Shown: positions 1-8,154 of the stretch, piece by piece
Numbering within the stretch: the first letter of the stretch is position 1
Layout of the letters: the number at the start of each line of letters is the position of its first letter
NCBI RefSeq assembly: GCF_007990245.1
Contig: NZ_BJWG01000012.1
Coordinates: 62,001-126,000, forward strand
Direction: 5' to 3'
From: Cellulomonas composti
GTDB lineage: Bacteria > Actinomycetota > Actinomycetes > Actinomycetales > Cellulomonadaceae
Length of the DNA stretch: 64,000 bases
Made by a program: the position numbers and the translations under genes
Notes under the pieces: model-generated
The model's input: the letters and a program-made list of their open reading frames with translations, nothing else
The model's database searches: none
What the model was told of the DNA's origin: nothing

Positions 1-1
1 C

Positions 2-610
2 GACGAGCGCCGCGACGTCGCCGACGCGCACGCCGCCGCCGGCCATCACCTGGAGCCGGCCGTCGGCGCGCTCGATCGTCGTGCGCAGCCGGTCGTTCCC
101 GTCCGCCGCGCGCGCGGCGCCGCCCGAGGTGAGCACGCGCGCCACGCCGAGCCCGACGAGGTCGTCGACGGCTCCCGGCAGGTCGCCCACCACGTCCAGC
201 GCGCGATGGAACGTCACCTCGCGGCCCGCGGCGGCGGCGACGAGCCGCTCCACGGCCCGCCGGTCCACGGCCCCGTCCGCGCCCAGCGCGCCGACCACCA
301 CGCCCGCGGCGCCGGCCGCCACCGCGGCGCGCACGTCGCGCACCTGGACGTCGAGGTCGGTCTCGTCGTACACGAACCCGCCGGGCCGGGGCCGGACCAG
401 GACGTGCACTCCGACTCCCGGCACGGCCGCGACGACCGCCGCGAGCAGCCCGACGCTCGGGGTGAGCCCGCCCGTCGCGGCCAGCGCGACGCACAGCTCG
501 AGCCGGTCCGCACCCGCCGCGACCGCGGCACGTGCGCCGGCCACGTCCTGCACCGCGATCTCGAGCAGCACCTGGCTCGAGGCCACCTCGGCGTCGGACG
601 AGCGCGTCAC
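2..610 (-). CDS. cutC: CutC-family copper homeostasis protein (partial, C-terminus off window)
   Basis: TIM-barrel protein of the CutC family, linked historically to copper tolerance; its biochemical role is unsettled. The visible 203 codons carry the family signature GADRLELC at about residues 33-40, followed by GGLTPS and VLVRPRPGGFVY, as in other CutC proteins. The family is usually 230-250 residues, so about 30-45 residues lie beyond base 1. The GTG at 610 follows a GGTGGGG ribosome site inside the end of the upstream EIIA gene; a second in-frame GTG 13 codons later (571) would start right at the conserved core. It is the last visible gene of the cysS-rlmB-EIIA-cutC operon. Confidence 0.85.
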   Translation of the reverse strand, partial: MTRSSDAEVASSQVLLEIAVQDVAGARAAVAAGADRLELCVALAATGGLTPSVGLLAAVVAAVPGVGVHVLVRPRPGGFVYDETDLDVQVRDVRAAVAAGAAGVVVGALGADGAVDRRAVERLVAAAAGREVTFHRALDVVGDLPGAVDDLVGLGVARVLTSGGAARAADGNDRLRTTIERADGRLQVMAGGGVRVGDVAALV

Positions 611-611
611 G

Positions 612-1079
612 TCAGCCCCACCGCAGGAACGGCTCGCCGGCCGTGACCGGGTCACCCGGTTCCACGAGCAGCGCGATCGCCTCGGGCAGCGCCTCGAGCG
701 CGACGACCGGGCACACGGGCGAGCGGCCGCCCGCCGCGACCGCCGCGGGATCCCACGTCACGACGTGCTGACCCGCCTCGACGTGATCACCCTCGGCCAC
801 GAACAGCTCGAAGCCCTCGCCGCGCAGCCGCACCGTGTCGATGCCGAGGTGCACGAGCACCGTGCGGCCCTCGTCGGACTGCAGCACGAACGCGTGCGGG
901 TGCAGCTTGACGATCGTGCCCGTGACGGGCGCGACGACGCGGACCCCCGCGGCGCGCGGGGGGTCGATCGCCATGCCGGGTCCGACCAGGGCCTGCGCGA
1001 ACACCGGGTCCGGCACGTCGCCCATCGCGACGGCCAACCCGGCGACGGGTGCCAGGACCGCGGTCGGGATCGCGTGCAT
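612..1079 (-). CDS. Stand-alone PTS EIIA(Glc)-type domain protein
   Basis: A 155-residue glucose-family PTS IIA phosphocarrier, which takes phosphate from HPr and passes it to a IIB domain. The two active-site histidines are visible: HAF at residue 62 and VHLGIDT at residue 77, matching H75 and H90 of E. coli Crr. Length and fold match a free-standing EIIA. No IIB/IIC partner, HPr or enzyme I is in the window, so the sugar is unknown. Its ATG overlaps the rlmB stop by one base and cutC starts at its 3' end, so it is co-transcribed with housekeeping genes. Confidence 0.88.
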   Translation of the reverse strand: MHAIPTAVLAPVAGLAVAMGDVPDPVFAQALVGPGMAIDPPRAAGVRVVAPVTGTIVKLHPHAFVLQSDEGRTVLVHLGIDTVRLRGEGFELFVAEGDHVEAGQHVVTWDPAAVAAGGRSPVCPVVALEALPEAIALLVEPGDPVTAGEPFLRWG

Positions 1080-2077
1080 CAGGACGACCGCTGCCGCGCG
1101 ACCTCGTAGAGCGCGATGCCCGCGGCGACACCGGCGTTCAGCGACTCGATCGCCGAGGCGATCGGGATGCTCGCGATCGCGTCGCACTGCTCGCGCACGA
1201 GCCGCGACAGGCCCTTGCCCTCGGAGCCGACGACGAGCACGAGCGGGTCGGTCGCGTACGGCAGTTCGGCCAGCGGGGTGTCCCCGCCACCGTCCAGGCC
1301 CACGACGAAGATGCCCGCCTGCTTGTACTCCTGCAGCGTGCGCGTGAGGTTGGTGACCCGCGCGACCGGGACGCGTGCGGCGGCGCCGGCCGAGACCTTC
1401 CAGGCCGCGCCGGTCACGCCCGCGGCACGCCGCTCGGGCACCAGCACGCCGTGCGCACCGAACGCCCCCGCCGAGCGCAGCACGGCACCCAGGTTGCGCG
1501 GGTCCGTGACGCCGTCGAGCGCGACGACGAGCGGCGCCTGGCCGAGCCGCTCCGCGGCGTCGAGCAGGTCGTCGAGCTCGGCGTACTCGTACGGCGGCAC
1601 CTGGATCGCGACGCCCTGGTGGACCGAGCCGTCGGTGAGCCGGTCGAGCTCCGTGCGGGAGACCTCGAGCAGCGGGTAGCGCGCGTCGGCGGCGATCGCG
1701 ACGATCTCGCGCGTGCGGTCGTCGGCCTCGAGCCGCGACGCGAGGTACACCGTGCTCACGGGGATCCCCGCGCGCAGCGCCTCGAGCACCGAGTTGCGGC
1801 CGCTCACGATCTCGTGCGTCGACGACGTGCGGCCACCGCGACCGCCGGCCGCCGAACGCGACGCACCCGACGCCGGGCGCCCGGACCGACCCGTCGCCGC
1901 ACGGCGCTCGGCGGCGACCTTGCGCTTGTGCGCCTCGTGGTAGACGCGGTCCTCGGCCTTGGGCGTCGGGCCCTTGCCCTCGAGCGACTTGCGCCCCTTG
2001 CCACCGGTGCCGGCGGTGGCGGCCTTCTTGGTGCCCGAGTTGCGGGTCGCCCCGCGGCGCTGGGAATTGCCGGCCAT
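1079..2077 (-). CDS. rlmB: 23S rRNA (guanosine-2251-2'-O)-methyltransferase
   Basis: SPOUT-superfamily methyltransferase that 2'-O-methylates G2251 in the peptidyl-transferase P loop of 23S rRNA, using SAM. The 332 residues comprise a basic, low-complexity N-terminal tail (about 1-80, typical of actinobacterial forms), an RNA-binding domain (about 90-165) and the knotted catalytic domain. Its motifs are DPRNLGAVLRSA, VVGSEGKGLS and the C-terminal IPIASAIESLNAGVAAG. The ATG overlaps the cysS stop by one base (TGATG), implying translational coupling. The cysS-rlmB pairing is widespread in actinobacteria. TrmH-like tRNA methyltransferase is the alternative, but neighbourhood and motifs favour RlmB. 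Confidence 0.93.
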   Translation of the reverse strand: MAGNSQRRGATRNSGTKKAATAGTGGKGRKSLEGKGPTPKAEDRVYHEAHKRKVAAERRAATGRSGRPASGASRSAAGGRGGRTSSTHEIVSGRNSVLEALRAGIPVSTVYLASRLEADDRTREIVAIAADARYPLLEVSRTELDRLTDGSVHQGVAIQVPPYEYAELDDLLDAAERLGQAPLVVALDGVTDPRNLGAVLRSAGAFGAHGVLVPERRAAGVTGAAWKVSAGAAARVPVARVTNLTRTLQEYKQAGIFVVGLDGGGDTPLAELPYATDPLVLVVGSEGKGLSRLVREQCDAIASIPIASAIESLNAGVAAGIALYEVARQRSS

Positions 2078-3498
2078 CAGTCCTCCGATCGGGCCGCGAG
2101 CGCCCAGCGGGCACCCTGCGGCGAGTCCTCGACGACGACGCCGGCCGCCGCGAGGCGGTCCCGGATCGCGTCCGAGGTGGTGAAGTCACGTGCGGCCCGC
2201 GCCTGCGCGCGCGCCTCGAGCTCGGCCCCGACGAGCGCTTCGAGCGCCCGCACGTAGCGCTCGTCGCCCGCGTCGGCCCGCCACTGCGGTCCCGCCGGGT
2301 CCAGGCCCAGCACGTCGAGCATCGCGCGCAGCGCGACCATCGCCGCGCGGGCCTCGTCGTCGTCCCGTGCCGCGAACGCGGTGTTGCCCGCACGCAGCAC
2401 CTCGTGCACCACCGCGAGCGCGGCGGGCACGTTGAGGTCGTCGTCCATCGCGGCGACGAAGTCGGCGGGCAGCTCGGCGGCCGCCACCTCCTCGTCGGAC
2501 GCGTGCCCCACCTGCTCGGCCGTGCGCCCGACGAACCCCGCGAGCCGGTCCCAGGTGGCCTCGGCCTCGCGCAGCGTGTCGTCGGTCCACTCGAGCATCG
2601 AGCGGTACTGCACCGCCGTCATCGCGTACCGCAGCACGACCGGCCGCACGCCCGCCAGCACGACGTCGACGAGCAGCCCGTTGCCGAGCGACTTGCTCAT
2701 CTTGGCGCCGCCCTGCGTGACCCAGCCGTTGTGCAGCCAGTACCGGGCGAAGCCCAGACCCGCCGCGCGCGACTGCGCCTGCTCGTTCTCGTGGTGCGGG
2801 AACCGCAGGTCGAGGCCGCCGCCGTGGATGTCGAACTCGTCGCCGAGGTAGCGCTGCGCCATCGCCGAGCACTCCAGGTGCCAGCCCGGCCGGCCCCGCC
2901 CGTACGGCGTGTCCCAGGATGCCGTCGCTGGCTCGCCCGGCTTGCTGCCCTTCCAGAGGGCGAAGTCGCGTGGGTCCCGCTTCGAGCCCTCGTCGGGCGC
3001 GGGAACCATGTCGTCCACGCGCTGGTTGGTGAGCGCGCCGTACTCCGGGTACGAGCGCACGTCGAACCAGACGTCGCCCTCCCCCGTCGAGTACGCGTGC
3101 CCGCTCTCGACGAGCGCACGCATGAGGTCCACCATCGCCGGGACGTGCCCCGTCGCGCGCGGCTCGTACGTCGGCGGCAGCACGCCCAGCGCGTCGTACG
3201 CGGCCGTGAACGCCCGCTCGTTCGCGAGCGCCCACGCCCACCACTGCTCACCGGCGTCCGCGGCCTTGGCCAGGATCTTGTCGTCGATGTCCGTCACGTT
3301 GCGCACGAGCGTGACGCGATGCCCCGTGCGGCCCAGCCAGCGCACCAGCACGTCGAACGCGACGCCCGAGCGCAGGTGGCCGATGTGCGGCGGCGCCTGG
3401 ACCGTCGGACCGCACAGGTAGATGCCGACCTCACCCGGGACCAGGGGGACGAAGTCGCGCACCGTGCGGGTCGCGGTGTCGAACAGTCGGAGGCTCAC
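2077..3498 (-). CDS. cysS: Cysteinyl-tRNA synthetase
   Basis: Class I aminoacyl-tRNA synthetase that charges tRNA-Cys. Motifs are in the expected order over 473 residues: LCGPTV with zinc ligand C29, PHIGH (37-41, the HIGH box), GWHLECSAM (205-213), HHENE (235-239) and KMSKS (266-270), then the helical anticodon-binding C-terminus. The actinobacterial paralogue MshC, which makes mycothiol, is shorter (about 410 residues) and lacks the full C-terminal domain, so this is the synthetase. The GTG at 3498 sits exactly 6 nt downstream of a TAACCT -10 box, so the mRNA is probably leaderless. First gene of the cysS-rlmB-EIIA-cutC operon. Confidence 0.96.
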   Translation of the reverse strand: MSLRLFDTATRTVRDFVPLVPGEVGIYLCGPTVQAPPHIGHLRSGVAFDVLVRWLGRTGHRVTLVRNVTDIDDKILAKAADAGEQWWAWALANERAFTAAYDALGVLPPTYEPRATGHVPAMVDLMRALVESGHAYSTGEGDVWFDVRSYPEYGALTNQRVDDMVPAPDEGSKRDPRDFALWKGSKPGEPATASWDTPYGRGRPGWHLECSAMAQRYLGDEFDIHGGGLDLRFPHHENEQAQSRAAGLGFARYWLHNGWVTQGGAKMSKSLGNGLLVDVVLAGVRPVVLRYAMTAVQYRSMLEWTDDTLREAEATWDRLAGFVGRTAEQVGHASDEEVAAAELPADFVAAMDDDLNVPAALAVVHEVLRAGNTAFAARDDDEARAAMVALRAMLDVLGLDPAGPQWRADAGDERYVRALEALVGAELEARAQARAARDFTTSDAIRDRLAAAGVVVEDSPQGARWALAARSED

Positions 3499-3504
3499 CC
3501 CGCA

Positions 3505-3510
3505 AGGTTA
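3505..3510 (-). promoter_or_regulatory. -10 box of leaderless cysS promoter
   Basis: TAACCT on the minus strand, separated by 6 nt from the cysS GTG at 3498, which puts the transcription start on the start codon. No Shine-Dalgarno lies in between. It faces away from palindrome array 1. Confidence 0.55.
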
Positions 3511-3567
3511 CCGGCGCCCCCACACCCCAGCCCCCCACCCCCCGCACACCCACCGCCCCGCCCACCC

Positions 3568-4420
3568 ATGACGGCAGCGATCAATGCAGGCTCCGCCGGG
3601 TACACCCGCCAAGATCCGCACCCATCCCTGCACCGACGCCCTCGAGGCGGGCCCGCGGGCGTCACCGAGCTCGCCGGGCCCACGGCGGGGTCGCCGGGCC
3701 GGCGCCGGCGGCGGGGAGAGCCGGGGCGTGGTCCTGGTGCCGTCGGTGCAGGGATGGGTGCAGGGTTCGCCGGGTGCACCCGCCGGGATCTGCACCCATC
3801 CCTGCATCGACACCGTCGAGGCAGGCCCGCGGGCGTCACCGAGCTCGCCGGGCCCACCGCGGGGTCGCCGGGCCGGCGCCGGCGGCGGGGAGAGCCGGGG
3901 CATGGTCCTGGTGCCGTCGGTGCAGAGATGGATGCAGGACTCGCCCGGTGCACCCGCCAGGATCTGCACCCATCCCTGCACCGACGCCGTCAAGGCAGGG
4001 GCGGGGGCCTCGCCGAGCTCGCCGGGCCTACAGCGGGGGTCGCCGGGCCGGCGCCGGCGGGGGTGGGGAGGGCCGGGGCGTGGTCGTGGTGACGTCGGTG
4101 CAGGGATGGGTGCAGGGTTCGCCCGGTGCACCCGCCGGGGTCTGCACCGATCCCTGCATCGACGGCGTCGGGGCGGGCCCGCGGGCGTCACCGAGCTCGC
4201 CGGGACGGCGGCGGGGGTCGCCGGGCCGGCGTCGGCGGCGGTGGGGAGAGCCGGGGCGTGGTCCTGATGACGTCGGTACATAGATGGGTGCAGGGTTCGC
4301 CGGGTGCACCCGCCGGGATCTGCACCCATCCCTGCATCGACGGTGTCGGGGCGGGGCAGCAGACGTCGCCGGGGTCACCAGGCCGGCGTCGGCGGCGGTC
4401 GGCGGGACCGGGGCGTCGGG
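3568..4420. repeat. Palindrome array 1: five tandem units of 174-178 bp
   Basis: Five units with starts spaced 174, 174, 178 and 178 bp. Each has a 70-bp core and a 104-108-bp GC-rich link. The cores are at 3568-3637 (most decayed), 3742-3811, 3916-3985, 4094-4163 and 4272-4341. In the best core the 17-nt arm TGCAGGGATGGGTGCAG is perfectly complementary to the other arm, around a GGGTGCACCC centre, with outer GTCG/CGAC flanks. The links resemble each other, so this is not CRISPR-like. The 178-bp steps break any reading frame. It lies between the divergent leaderless promoters of cysS and the next gene. Cores of identical length recur at 33863-34522. Confidence 0.9.
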
Positions 4421-4438
4421 GGGCCCGGGGGTGGTCGG

Positions 4439-4444
4439 TAGGGT
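4439..4444 (+). promoter_or_regulatory. -10 box of leaderless promoter for the deazaflavin-dependent protein
   Basis: TAGGGT followed by exactly 6 nt and the GTG at 4451, the same geometry as cysS on the other side of the repeat array. Confidence 0.5.
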
Positions 4445-4450
4445 CGGGGG

Positions 4451-4867
4451 GTGGTCCTGCCGCGGTGGCTTGCTCGGTCCAACCCGCACGTGGCCAACCG
4501 TGTGCTCGGGTTGTTCGCCGACGACGTCGCACCGCTTGCGGCGCTGCACCACGTCGGGCGGCGCACGGGCCGCCGCTACCGGATCCCCGTGCTGGCGTTC
4601 GAGTCGCCGCGCGGCATCGTCATTGCGCTGACGTACGGCCCCGACGTGCAGTGGCTGCGCAACGTCGAGGCCGGCGAGAGCCGCCTGGTGCGACGGGGGA
4701 AGGTGTACGTGCTCGGCGCCCCGGTCCGGGTGCACGGCGCCGACGGCGCGCGGCTCGTTCCGGCGTGGACCCGGCTCGCGCTTCGCGTGGTCCGGGTCGA
4801 CGACTTCGTCGTGCTCCCGGTGCGCACCCGGCTCGACACCCGTCGCGCCCGCACCCCTCGCGGCTAG
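4451..4867 (+). CDS. Deazaflavin(F420)-dependent nitroreductase-family protein
   Basis: A 138-residue protein of the DUF385/Ddn split beta-barrel family, whose members bind F420 or related flavins and reduce varied substrates. The hallmark is an HxGRRTGR segment at residues 34-41 followed by a strand (RYRIPVLAFE) and the pattern VQWLRNVEAG. The native substrate cannot be deduced. The GTG start has a -10 box 6 nt upstream and no Shine-Dalgarno. It is a single gene, divergent from cysS across palindrome array 1 and convergent with the M15 peptidase gene, whose stop lies within 3 bases of its own. Confidence 0.8.
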   Translation: MVLPRWLARSNPHVANRVLGLFADDVAPLAALHHVGRRTGRRYRIPVLAFESPRGIVIALTYGPDVQWLRNVEAGESRLVRRGKVYVLGAPVRVHGADGARLVPAWTRLALRVVRVDDFVVLPVRTRLDTRRARTPRG

Positions 4868-5664
4868 CGGCCCGTCGTCGAGAAGTGCTGGTAGTCGATC
4901 GGGCGTTCCCAGTCGCCGCCCCAGAGCCAGCCGGCCGCGGCGAACGCGCGGACCACCTCGTCGTCGGCCAGGATCACGCCGTGTGCGGAGGTGCGGTCGA
5001 CGAACGCGGCGCCAGCCGGCGGTGCGACGTGGCTCCCCCGCACGTACGGGTTCTCGACCGGGTTCACGTCGATCGCCCGCCCGTACGCGTGCTCGGACCA
5101 GCCGGTTCCGCCCGTGATTGCGCGGCAGTTGAACGCCGAGGTGTTGTCCGCGGCCATCGACGCGTCGTCGTCGGCGTCGAAGTCGTCGACGAGCCGCATC
5201 GACCGGATCGGGTAGCCGAGCTCGTACAGCCGCGCGAACGCGCCCACGATCCCGTCCGCCACGTCCGCATGCACGACGAGCTCGCCCTCCTGCGCCACGC
5301 CGTCGAAGTCGACGTAGGTCACCGTGACGTACCGCAGGTCCTCGAGCGGCACCGGGCAGCCCGGCCACCACGACGGCTGCATCCGCTCGGCGAGCGCGTC
5401 GTCGATCAGTGCGATCCGCGACGTGAACACCGGCGCAGTCGGCGTCGGTGTGGGCGTGGGCGTCGGCTCGGACGTCGCCACAGGGTCGGGCGTCGGCGTG
5501 ACGCCGGGAGCCGTCGCTGTCGTCGTCGGGACCGGCGTGGGCGTCGCCCCGGACGTGCCCGTCTCGTCGGCCCCACGGGTGCACCCCGCAAGTACGAGCC
5601 CGACGATCACGACGACCGCCGCAGCCACCGTGGGTGGGTGGACGCCGTTGCCGAACCTGGTCAC
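4864..5664 (-). CDS. M15-family D-Ala-D-Ala carboxypeptidase lipoprotein
   Basis: Predicted lipoprotein metallopeptidase that trims peptidoglycan stem peptides or cross-bridges outside the membrane. The 266 residues start with a signal peptide ending in lipobox LAGC (Cys28). A Thr/Pro-rich wall-spanning linker (about 40-77) follows, then a VanY/peptidase_M15_4 catalytic domain. Zinc ligands fit SxHxxGxAxD (H192, D199) and H260 in the terminal YQHF motif. The GTG start lies 6 nt after a TAGCAT box (5671-5676), suggesting a leaderless transcript. Its 3' end overlaps that of the convergent 4451 gene by 4 bases. Confidence 0.9.
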   Translation of the reverse strand: MTRFGNGVHPPTVAAAVVVIVGLVLAGCTRGADETGTSGATPTPVPTTTATAPGVTPTPDPVATSEPTPTPTPTPTAPVFTSRIALIDDALAERMQPSWWPGCPVPLEDLRYVTVTYVDFDGVAQEGELVVHADVADGIVGAFARLYELGYPIRSMRLVDDFDADDDASMAADNTSAFNCRAITGGTGWSEHAYGRAIDVNPVENPYVRGSHVAPPAGAAFVDRTSAHGVILADDEVVRAFAAAGWLWGGDWERPIDYQHFSTTGR

Positions 5665-5670
5665 CTCGCC

Positions 5671-5676
5671 ATGCTA
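5671..5676 (-). promoter_or_regulatory. -10 box of leaderless M15 peptidase promoter
   Basis: TAGCAT on the minus strand, 6 nt from the GTG at 5664. It has the same TANNNT-N6-GTG layout as cysS. Confidence 0.5.
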
Positions 5677-5755
5677 GGAGCCCTTCGTCGCCCGACGACA
5701 CGCGTCCGCGGGCAGATCGGCCTGGCACGGCCGGAGCTCGTCGGTTAGGCTCGGT

Positions 5756-5860
5756 GGCGGTCAAGAGGACCAGCGTCAAGCCCTCCGGCTCGCTGGCCGG
5801 CAACCGCGCCGCTCGTGGCACGGTGCCCCCGGAGGAAGACCCGCCCGCGCCACCCGGCGC
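5756..5860 (+). promoter_or_regulatory. SAM-IV-type S-adenosylmethionine riboswitch
   Basis: The RNA matches the SAM-I/SAM-IV aptamer core. P1 pairs GGCGGTC (5756-5762) with GACCCGCC (5838-5845). P2 pairs CCAGCG (5770-5775) with CGCTGG (5791-5796) around the AGCGTCAAGCCC motif. Then comes the diagnostic CCGGCAACC (5797-5805), whose P3 partner is GGTGCC (5822-5827). A short GGAGGAAGACC leads back to P1, with no SAM-I P4 stem. A hairpin 3' of P1 (GCGCC 5847-5851 with GGCGC 5856-5860) fits the SAM-IV layout. It sits 72 nt before the start codon of the 5932 gene, so it should lower that gene's expression when SAM is abundant. Confidence 0.82.
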
Positions 5861-5900
5861 AGGAAGTCACGAGCGTCCGACGACGCGCGGTTCCTCACCG

Positions 5901-5921
5901 TTCTCGTCGGGCGGACGAGAA
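5901..5921 (+). promoter_or_regulatory. Shine-Dalgarno-sequestering hairpin (riboswitch expression platform)
   Basis: TTCTCGTC (5901-5908) pairs perfectly with GACGAGAA (5914-5921) over a 5-nt loop. It covers the 5' half of the purine-rich ribosome site that ends in AAGAGG at 5925, 6 nt before the ATG at 5932. There is no U-tract, so translational rather than termination control is likely. Confidence 0.55.
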
Positions 5922-5931
5922 GAGGTCGTCC

Positions 5932-6516
5932 ATGCCGCCCTCCGCCAGCGCGCGCACCGCCGCGCACACCCCGGCGCACCCCGGTGCGCCGTTCGTCGTC
6001 GTCACGCCCCTGGGGCGCGCCGCCGTCACGTCCGACGAGCTGTGCCACGTCTGCCGGCGCGCCCGCATCACCCCGGCTGGTGCGCTCGCGTGCGAGCTGT
6101 GCCTCGCGGTGGATGCCGCGCTCGGCGCGCGCTTCCGCACCGACCTGTTCACGCCCCTGGACACGCGCGGTACCGACGACGTGCTCTACCACCGGCTCTG
6201 GGGCGACGGCGACGAGTCGCGGCACGCGCGCCTGGTCGCCGAGCACAGGGCCGGGCTGGAGGCCATGCGTGCGCTGGCCGAGGCCGAGGGGCTGCGCTAC
6301 CTCGTCGTGACGAGCCCGCACGCGCCGCGGCACACGTCGTTCGTCGACTGGCCGCGGTGGCGGCGCCGCTTCCCGCCGTCGCTCGACGCGTCGGTCCGCG
6401 CCTACCGCACCTACCTCACGCTGGTGCACGCGTGGGCGCTGGAGGTCGAGCCGCGGCTGCTCGAGCCGGGGTGGCTCGAGCACGTCGTCCGCGTCACCCC
6501 GTGGCGCTGCGACTGA
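5932..6516 (+). CDS. Uncharacterised protein with paired CxxC motifs, under SAM riboswitch
   Basis: Not recognised. The 194-residue soluble protein has CHVC (38-41) and CELC (54-57), a probable zinc-ribbon-like treble of cysteines, near the N-terminus. An Arg/Trp/His-rich remainder follows with no membrane segment or signal peptide. The ATG at 5932 has a strong AGAAGAGG site. It is the only gene directly downstream of the SAM-IV riboswitch, which suggests a role in methionine/SAM supply, methyl transfer or thiol handling, but no enzyme motif confirms that. A GyrI-like gene follows 64 bases later on the same strand with its own ribosome site. Confidence 0.75.
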   Translation: MPPSASARTAAHTPAHPGAPFVVVTPLGRAAVTSDELCHVCRRARITPAGALACELCLAVDAALGARFRTDLFTPLDTRGTDDVLYHRLWGDGDESRHARLVAEHRAGLEAMRALAEAEGLRYLVVTSPHAPRHTSFVDWPRWRRRFPPSLDASVRAYRTYLTLVHAWALEVEPRLLEPGWLEHVVRVTPWRCD

Positions 6517-6580
6517 GCGGGCGCGGCCGGGCGCCTACCGTTGGTGCTGGACGCGGTCCGACGACGAGAGGAGCGACCCG

Positions 6581-7231
6581 ATGGCCCTCGACCTCAAGAA
6601 GGAGCTCCCGTCGTACGCCGCGCGGAACGGCCGCTTCGACCTCGTCACGGTGCCGCCGCTGCAGTACCTCATGGTCGACGGCCACGGCGACCCCGACGGA
6701 CCGGCGTTCGCCGACGCGCTCGCGACGCTGTATCCCGTCGCGTACGCGCTCAAGTTCCTCAGCAAGAGCTCGGGTCGCGACTACACCGTGATGCCGCTCG
6801 AGGCGCTCTGGTGGTCCGACGACATGGCCGCCTTCACCACCGCCCGCGACAGGTCCCGCTGGGACTGGACGGTGCTGAGCCTCGTGCCGGAGTGGCTCAC
6901 CGCGGAGGACGTCGCGGCCGCGCAGGAGACGGTCCGACGCAGGAGCGGTGCGCCCCCGCCCGCCGCGCTCCGGCTCGAGACTCTCGACGAGGGCCTGGTC
7001 GTCCAGACCCTGCACGTCGGCTCCTACGAGGCGGAGGCCCCCGTCCTGGCCGCGATGCACCACGAGGTCATCCCGTCCCGGTCGCTGCGGATGACCGGCC
7101 GGCACCACGAGATCTACCTCAACGACCCGCGTCGGACCGCGCCCGACAAGCTCCGCACGATCCTGCGCCAGCCCGTCGAACCCGACCCTCAGGAGGGGGT
7201 GCGCGCGGCCGACCCGCCACGCTCGTCGTGA
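6581..7231 (+). CDS. GyrI-like small-molecule-binding domain protein
   Basis: A 216-residue member of the GyrI-like/SHS2 domain superfamily; stand-alone members bind or hydrolyse small aromatic ligands. Supporting features are the N-terminal ...YAARNGRFDLVTVPPLQYLMVDGHGDP strand-loop, the central EALWW segment and the C-terminal GRHHEIYLNDPRR signature of this actinobacterial subfamily. The ATG at 6581 follows GAGAGGAG. Its 3' end runs 43 bases into the convergent 7189 gene, so the two transcripts overlap antisense. It may share the upstream transcript with the riboswitch-controlled gene, but no terminator or separate promoter could be seen clearly. Confidence 0.8.
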   Translation: MALDLKKELPSYAARNGRFDLVTVPPLQYLMVDGHGDPDGPAFADALATLYPVAYALKFLSKSSGRDYTVMPLEALWWSDDMAAFTTARDRSRWDWTVLSLVPEWLTAEDVAAAQETVRRRSGAPPPAALRLETLDEGLVVQTLHVGSYEAEAPVLAAMHHEVIPSRSLRMTGRHHEIYLNDPRRTAPDKLRTILRQPVEPDPQEGVRAADPPRSS

Positions 7232-8154
7232 CCCGGGGCGAAGAGCATGCGCGCGAGGACGAGGAACCACACCGCCGAGGCGCCGACGAACGTGAGCCAC
7301 GCCCACGCCCAGCCGCCCGCGAACCCGATCGCGAGGAAGACGAGCGACGCGAACGTCCAGATGACGACCGTGTAGATGCCGAACCGCGCGGCCGCAGCCG
7401 GGTCCTGCTCGAAGCGGTTCCCCGCGGCGGCCGCGCGTTCGGCGTCCCGGGCCCAGGCCTTCTTGCGGTTCGTCTGGGTCGCGCCGAGCGCGGACAGCGC
7501 GCACACGCCTCCGACGAGCAGGAGCGCGGCGACCGCGTACCAGGCCGCGGCCAGCGGCAGGAGCGCCGTCACCGCGGCGACGCCGACCGCCCCGACGACG
7601 AGTCCCGACCCCGCGCCGTACCCCGCCGCCCGGGCCCGCGGGAGCGGGTGGTTCGTCGTGGTCTCCTGCACGAGCGAGTCGCCGACGATCCAGCCGACCG
7701 CGAGCGCCGCGACGACGAGCGCGGCGAGCACAACCGGGTCGGCGACGTCGATCGCCTCGACCGCACCGAGCGCCGCGACGACGAGCGCACCGACGCCGAC
7801 CAGCGAGGCGAGGACGACGCCGACGACGAACCCGGGACGCGGCCGCACCTTGTTCCGGCGGGCGGCGTCGGCGTGACGCTGCGCGGCGGTCGTCGCGGCG
7901 CGCGGGGTCGCGGGGCCGCTGTCGTCGGGTCCGTGCGCCGTGCCGTCGCTCAAGGTGTCGGCGACGAGCGAGCGGACGTCGCCGAGCTCGTCGAAAGCCT
8001 GCCGCGACGCGGTGTCGGGCGCGACCCCCGCGGCCTGCAGCTCGAGTGCGCGGGCCTCGAGGTTCGCGCGGATCTCCTCCTTGAGGTCCTGGACCTCGGG
8101 GGTGAGGTCGACGCCGGCGAAGGCGTCGTCGAGGAGGCGGTGGACGGTGCTCAT
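7189..8154 (-). CDS. Six-helix membrane protein with permease-prefix domain
   Basis: A 321-residue integral membrane protein. The soluble N-terminus (about 1-60) matches the 'permease prefix' helical domain: LLDDAFAGVDLTPEVQDLKEEIRANLEARA, with the AFDELGD turn. Three hydrophobic hairpins follow, making about six membrane helices, the last two containing FGIYTVVIWTF and WAWAWLTF. Such proteins are almost always paired with a PadR repressor, as here: its ATG overlaps the PadR stop (ATGA, 8151-8154). The pair is probably an autoregulated envelope-stress or export module. The transport substrate is unknown. Confidence 0.8.
   Translation of the reverse strand: MSTVHRLLDDAFAGVDLTPEVQDLKEEIRANLEARALELQAAGVAPDTASRQAFDELGDVRSLVADTLSDGTAHGPDDSGPATPRAATTAAQRHADAARRNKVRPRPGFVVGVVLASLVGVGALVVAALGAVEAIDVADPVVLAALVVAALAVGWIVGDSLVQETTTNHPLPRARAAGYGAGSGLVVGAVGVAAVTALLPLAAAWYAVAALLLVGGVCALSALGATQTNRKKAWARDAERAAAAGNRFEQDPAAAARFGIYTVVIWTFASLVFLAIGFAGGWAWAWLTFVGASAVWFLVLARMLFAPGHDERGGSAARTPS

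Noticed and set aside
3499..4450. Long open frames across array 1 as repeat proteins
   Set aside because: Unit steps of 178 bp are not multiples of three, frames are open on several strands at once as expected in such GC-rich DNA, and the cores are palindromic, so similar peptides appear on both strands.
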